A stretch of 7,749 nucleotides of DNA from assembly GCA_003543245.1 (NCBI GenBank), contig DPJB01000022.1:1-7749 (forward strand), in the 5' to 3' direction. Each line of letters opens with the position of its first letter. Position 1 is the first letter of the stretch. The stretch is from Moraxellaceae bacterium. GTDB lineage: Bacteria > Pseudomonadota > Gammaproteobacteria > Pseudomonadales > Moraxellaceae. The notes beneath the pieces are model-generated. The model was not told where the DNA came from and made no database searches. It saw only the letters and a program-made list of their open reading frames with translations. Positions 5,810 through 7,749 of the stretch are shown piece after piece. The position numbers and the translations under genes were made by a program.

Positions 5810-7749
5810 ATGTCTGGCCTGTTTACGCGCAAACGCCTTGTTGCCACCGTAGCTGTTGGTGGATTAGTAGTTTTTTCAGCTGTGTTTGCCAAACAGGCAA
5901 CCGCACCGACCAGTCGCAGCGAACTGCAGCCCACCCGCATGCAGGCGCAAACATCACGCACCGTGGTCGACCTGCTCGACGAGCTTCACTACGAACACCG
6001 CAAGCTGGACGACGCCCTCTCCGCACAGATCTTTGATCGTTACCTGAAGGATCTGGATGGACAGCGCCTGTATTTCCTCGCCAGCGACATCCAGGGTTTC
6101 GAACCCTGGCGCAACAGCTTTGACAACGCGCTCAAGCGCAGCGACGTCAAGGGACCGTTCACCATATTCAATCGCTACCAGCAGCGCGCCGTTGAACGCC
6201 TCAACTTTGTCATCGGCGAAATTGACAAGGGCGTTGCCCGAATGGACTTCGCCACCGAAGACACCATGGAAATTGATCGTGAGCAGGCACCGTGGGCCAC
6301 CACAAGGGCCGAGCTTGATGATCTCTGGCGCAAGCGCCTGAAGGCAGCTGCCCTCAGCTTGCGACTGGCCGGCAAGACCGATGCAGAAATCGAGAAAACA
6401 CTGGGCAAGCGTTACCGCAGCCAGCTCAACAACCTGACACGCACAAAGAGTGATGATGCCTTTCAGGTTTTCATGAACTCCTTCAGCGAAACCTACGACC
6501 CGCACACCGAATATTTTTCGCCGCGCACGCAGGAAAACTTCAACATCAACATGAGTCTTTCCCTGGAAGGTATTGGTGCCGTCCTGCAGGGTGAAGACGA
6601 ATACACCAAGATCGTCCGACTGGTCCCCGCCGGCCCTGCCGACAAGGCCAAGCAGCTCAAGACCGGTGATCGCATTGTGTCCGTGGCACAGGGCGACAAG
6701 GAATTTGTGGACGTGGTCGGCTGGCGCATTGATGAGGTCGTTGAACTGATTCGCGGCCCGAAAGGCACCACCGTACGCCTGCAGGTCATTCCGGCAGGTG
6801 CCGTGGATGAAACCCAGACCCGCACCGTCAGCATCGTGCGTAACACGGTCAAGCTGGAAGACCAGGCTGCCCAGAAAAAAGTCCTGACCATCAAGCGTGG
6901 TGAAGAGGAACTGCGGATCGGCGTCATCAAGCTGCCGACCTTCTATGCCGATTTCCAGGCCATGCAGGCGGGCGACCCGAATTACCGCAGCACTACACGT
7001 GATGTGAAAAAACTGATCAATGAACTGAAGGCAGAAAAGATCAACGGCCTTGTGCTGGACTTGCGCAACAACGGTGGCGGTTCGCTGTCAGAAGCCAACT
7101 CGCTGATCGGTCTGTTTATTGGCACCGGCCCCACTGTTCAGGTCAAGAATGCCAGTGATCGTATCGAGCTGATGGGTGATCCGGACCCATCTGTGACCTA
7201 TGCCGGCCCGCTGGTGGTCATGGTCAATCGCCTGTCCGCCTCTGCCGCTGAAATCGCCGCCGGCGCCATCCAGGATTATGGCCGCGGACTCGTGGTGGGC
7301 AGCACCACGTTCGGCAAAGGCACCGTGCAGTCACTGCGTGATCTGGAGCATGGCCAGCTCAAGCTGACCGAAGCCAAGTTCTATCGTATTTCCGGTGCCA
7401 GCACACAGCATCGTGGTGTAGTGCCGGATGTCACATTCCCGAATATTTTTGATGAAGCCGATGTCGGCGAATCGGCACTGCCAAATGCAATGCCATGGGA
7501 CACCATTCCGTCGGCACGCTACTTTCCCTATCAGGACTTCAGCAAACAGCTCGCCACGCTGCGCCAGGCATCACAGACACGTCAGGCAGCAGACCCCGAC
7601 TTCCGCTATCTGAATGAAAACATTGTCCTTGCACGTGAACTCAAGAAGCAGAAAACGCTTTCGCTGAAAGAGTCGACACGAAAATCAGAGAAGCAGGAGC
7701 TTGATGAAAAGCGACTGGCCATGGAAAACCGCCGTCGTGCCGCCAAGGG
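5810..7749 (+). CDS. prc: Carboxy-terminal processing (tail-specific) protease Prc/Tsp (3' end beyond window)
   Basis: An open frame of 646 codons without a stop; E. coli Prc has 682 residues, so only the last few dozen are probably missing. Residues 1-25 are a Sec signal peptide: RKR, a hydrophobic core, and VFA as the likely signal peptidase I site, so the enzyme is periplasmic. The N-terminal Tsp domain (about 40-240) carries motifs such as DLDGQRLYFL. A PDZ domain follows at about 250-328 (LEGIGAVL, RGPKGT). The S41 protease domain spans about 370-540, with LDLRNNGGGSLSEA, the nucleophile S478 in SASAAEI and the general base K503 in FGKGTVQ. The Ser-Lys spacing of 25 equals that of E. coli S452/K477. 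A charged Lys/Arg/Glu-rich C-terminal segment follows, as in the family. Prc cuts proteins with nonpolar C-termini, including the peptidoglycan hydrolase MepS in E. coli. ATG 5810 follows an in-frame TGA at 5798 and lacks a strong Shine-Dalgarno. Confidence 0.96.
   Translation, partial: MSGLFTRKRLVATVAVGGLVVFSAVFAKQATAPTSRSELQPTRMQAQTSRTVVDLLDELHYEHRKLDDALSAQIFDRYLKDLDGQRLYFLASDIQGFEPWRNSFDNALKRSDVKGPFTIFNRYQQRAVERLNFVIGEIDKGVARMDFATEDTMEIDREQAPWATTRAELDDLWRKRLKAAALSLRLAGKTDAEIEKTLGKRYRSQLNNLTRTKSDDAFQVFMNSFSETYDPHTEYFSPRTQENFNINMSLSLEGIGAVLQGEDEYTKIVRLVPAGPADKAKQLKTGDRIVSVAQGDKEFVDVVGWRIDEVVELIRGPKGTTVRLQVIPAGAVDETQTRTVSIVRNTVKLEDQAAQKKVLTIKRGEEELRIGVIKLPTFYADFQAMQAGDPNYRSTTRDVKKLINELKAEKINGLVLDLRNNGGGSLSEANSLIGLFIGTGPTVQVKNASDRIELMGDPDPSVTYAGPLVVMVNRLSASAAEIAAGAIQDYGRGLVVGSTTFGKGTVQSLRDLEHGQLKLTEAKFYRISGASTQHRGVVPDVTFPNIFDEADVGESALPNAMPWDTIPSARYFPYQDFSKQLATLRQASQTRQAADPDFRYLNENIVLARELKKQKTLSLKESTRKSEKQELDEKRLAMENRRRAAK

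Noticed and set aside
5954..6930. Minus-strand open frames of 183 and 145 codons within prc
   Set aside because: Both are antisense to the continuous prc frame, which carries a signal peptide, PDZ and catalytic motifs.
1..7749. Search for CRISPR arrays, tRNA/rRNA genes, insertion sequences, attachment sites or a novel defence cassette
   Set aside because: No spaced direct-repeat array, transposase, integrase, tRNA-like cloverleaf or defence-type gene cluster was visible by eye on either strand.

Overview
The window looks like ordinary chromosomal DNA from a Gammaproteobacterium. I infer this from the moderately GC-rich sequence, the close match of the tail-specific protease to the Prc/Tsp family, the presence of NagZ, and a RIO kinase of the type found in Pseudomonas and relatives. 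Genus and order cannot be fixed from the sequence alone. I see no mobile element, CRISPR array, rRNA or tRNA, and no sign of recent transfer.

Layout. Bases 1-4285 (minus strand) form one transcription unit. A sigma70-like promoter (about 4257-4285) leads into a lipoprotein of the penicillin acylase / Ntn-hydrolase family (1673-4216). After 15 nt carrying a perfect GAGGAG ribosome binding site comes nagZ (638-1657), a peptidoglycan-recycling glucosaminidase. After 33 nt comes a RIO-family protein kinase (start 604) that runs off the left edge. A rho-independent terminator (4302-4328) separates this unit from the next minus-strand gene, a DUF2236 / MpaB-like putative haem oxygenase (4344-5489). 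Bases 5490-5809 are a non-coding divergent promoter region with AT-rich tandem repeats. To its right, on the plus strand, is the periplasmic C-terminal processing protease Prc/Tsp (5810 to past the right edge).

How the genes may work together. NagZ and Prc both belong to known cell-wall biology: NagZ trims GlcNAc from recycled anhydro-muropeptides, and Prc degrades or processes cell-envelope proteins, including peptidoglycan hydrolases, in E. coli. The acylase lipoprotein sits in the envelope and is tightly coupled to nagZ, so a role on an envelope-derived amide is a reasonable guess, but its substrate is unknown. The RIO kinase and the DUF2236 protein have no clear functional link to the rest.

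I did not find a previously undescribed system. The items most worth a second look are the DUF2236 protein, whose putative haem-site residues match latex-clearing protein in spacing; the acylase-nagZ-kinase operon; the junction between nagZ and the kinase gene; and the 11-bp tandem repeats in the divergent intergenic region.
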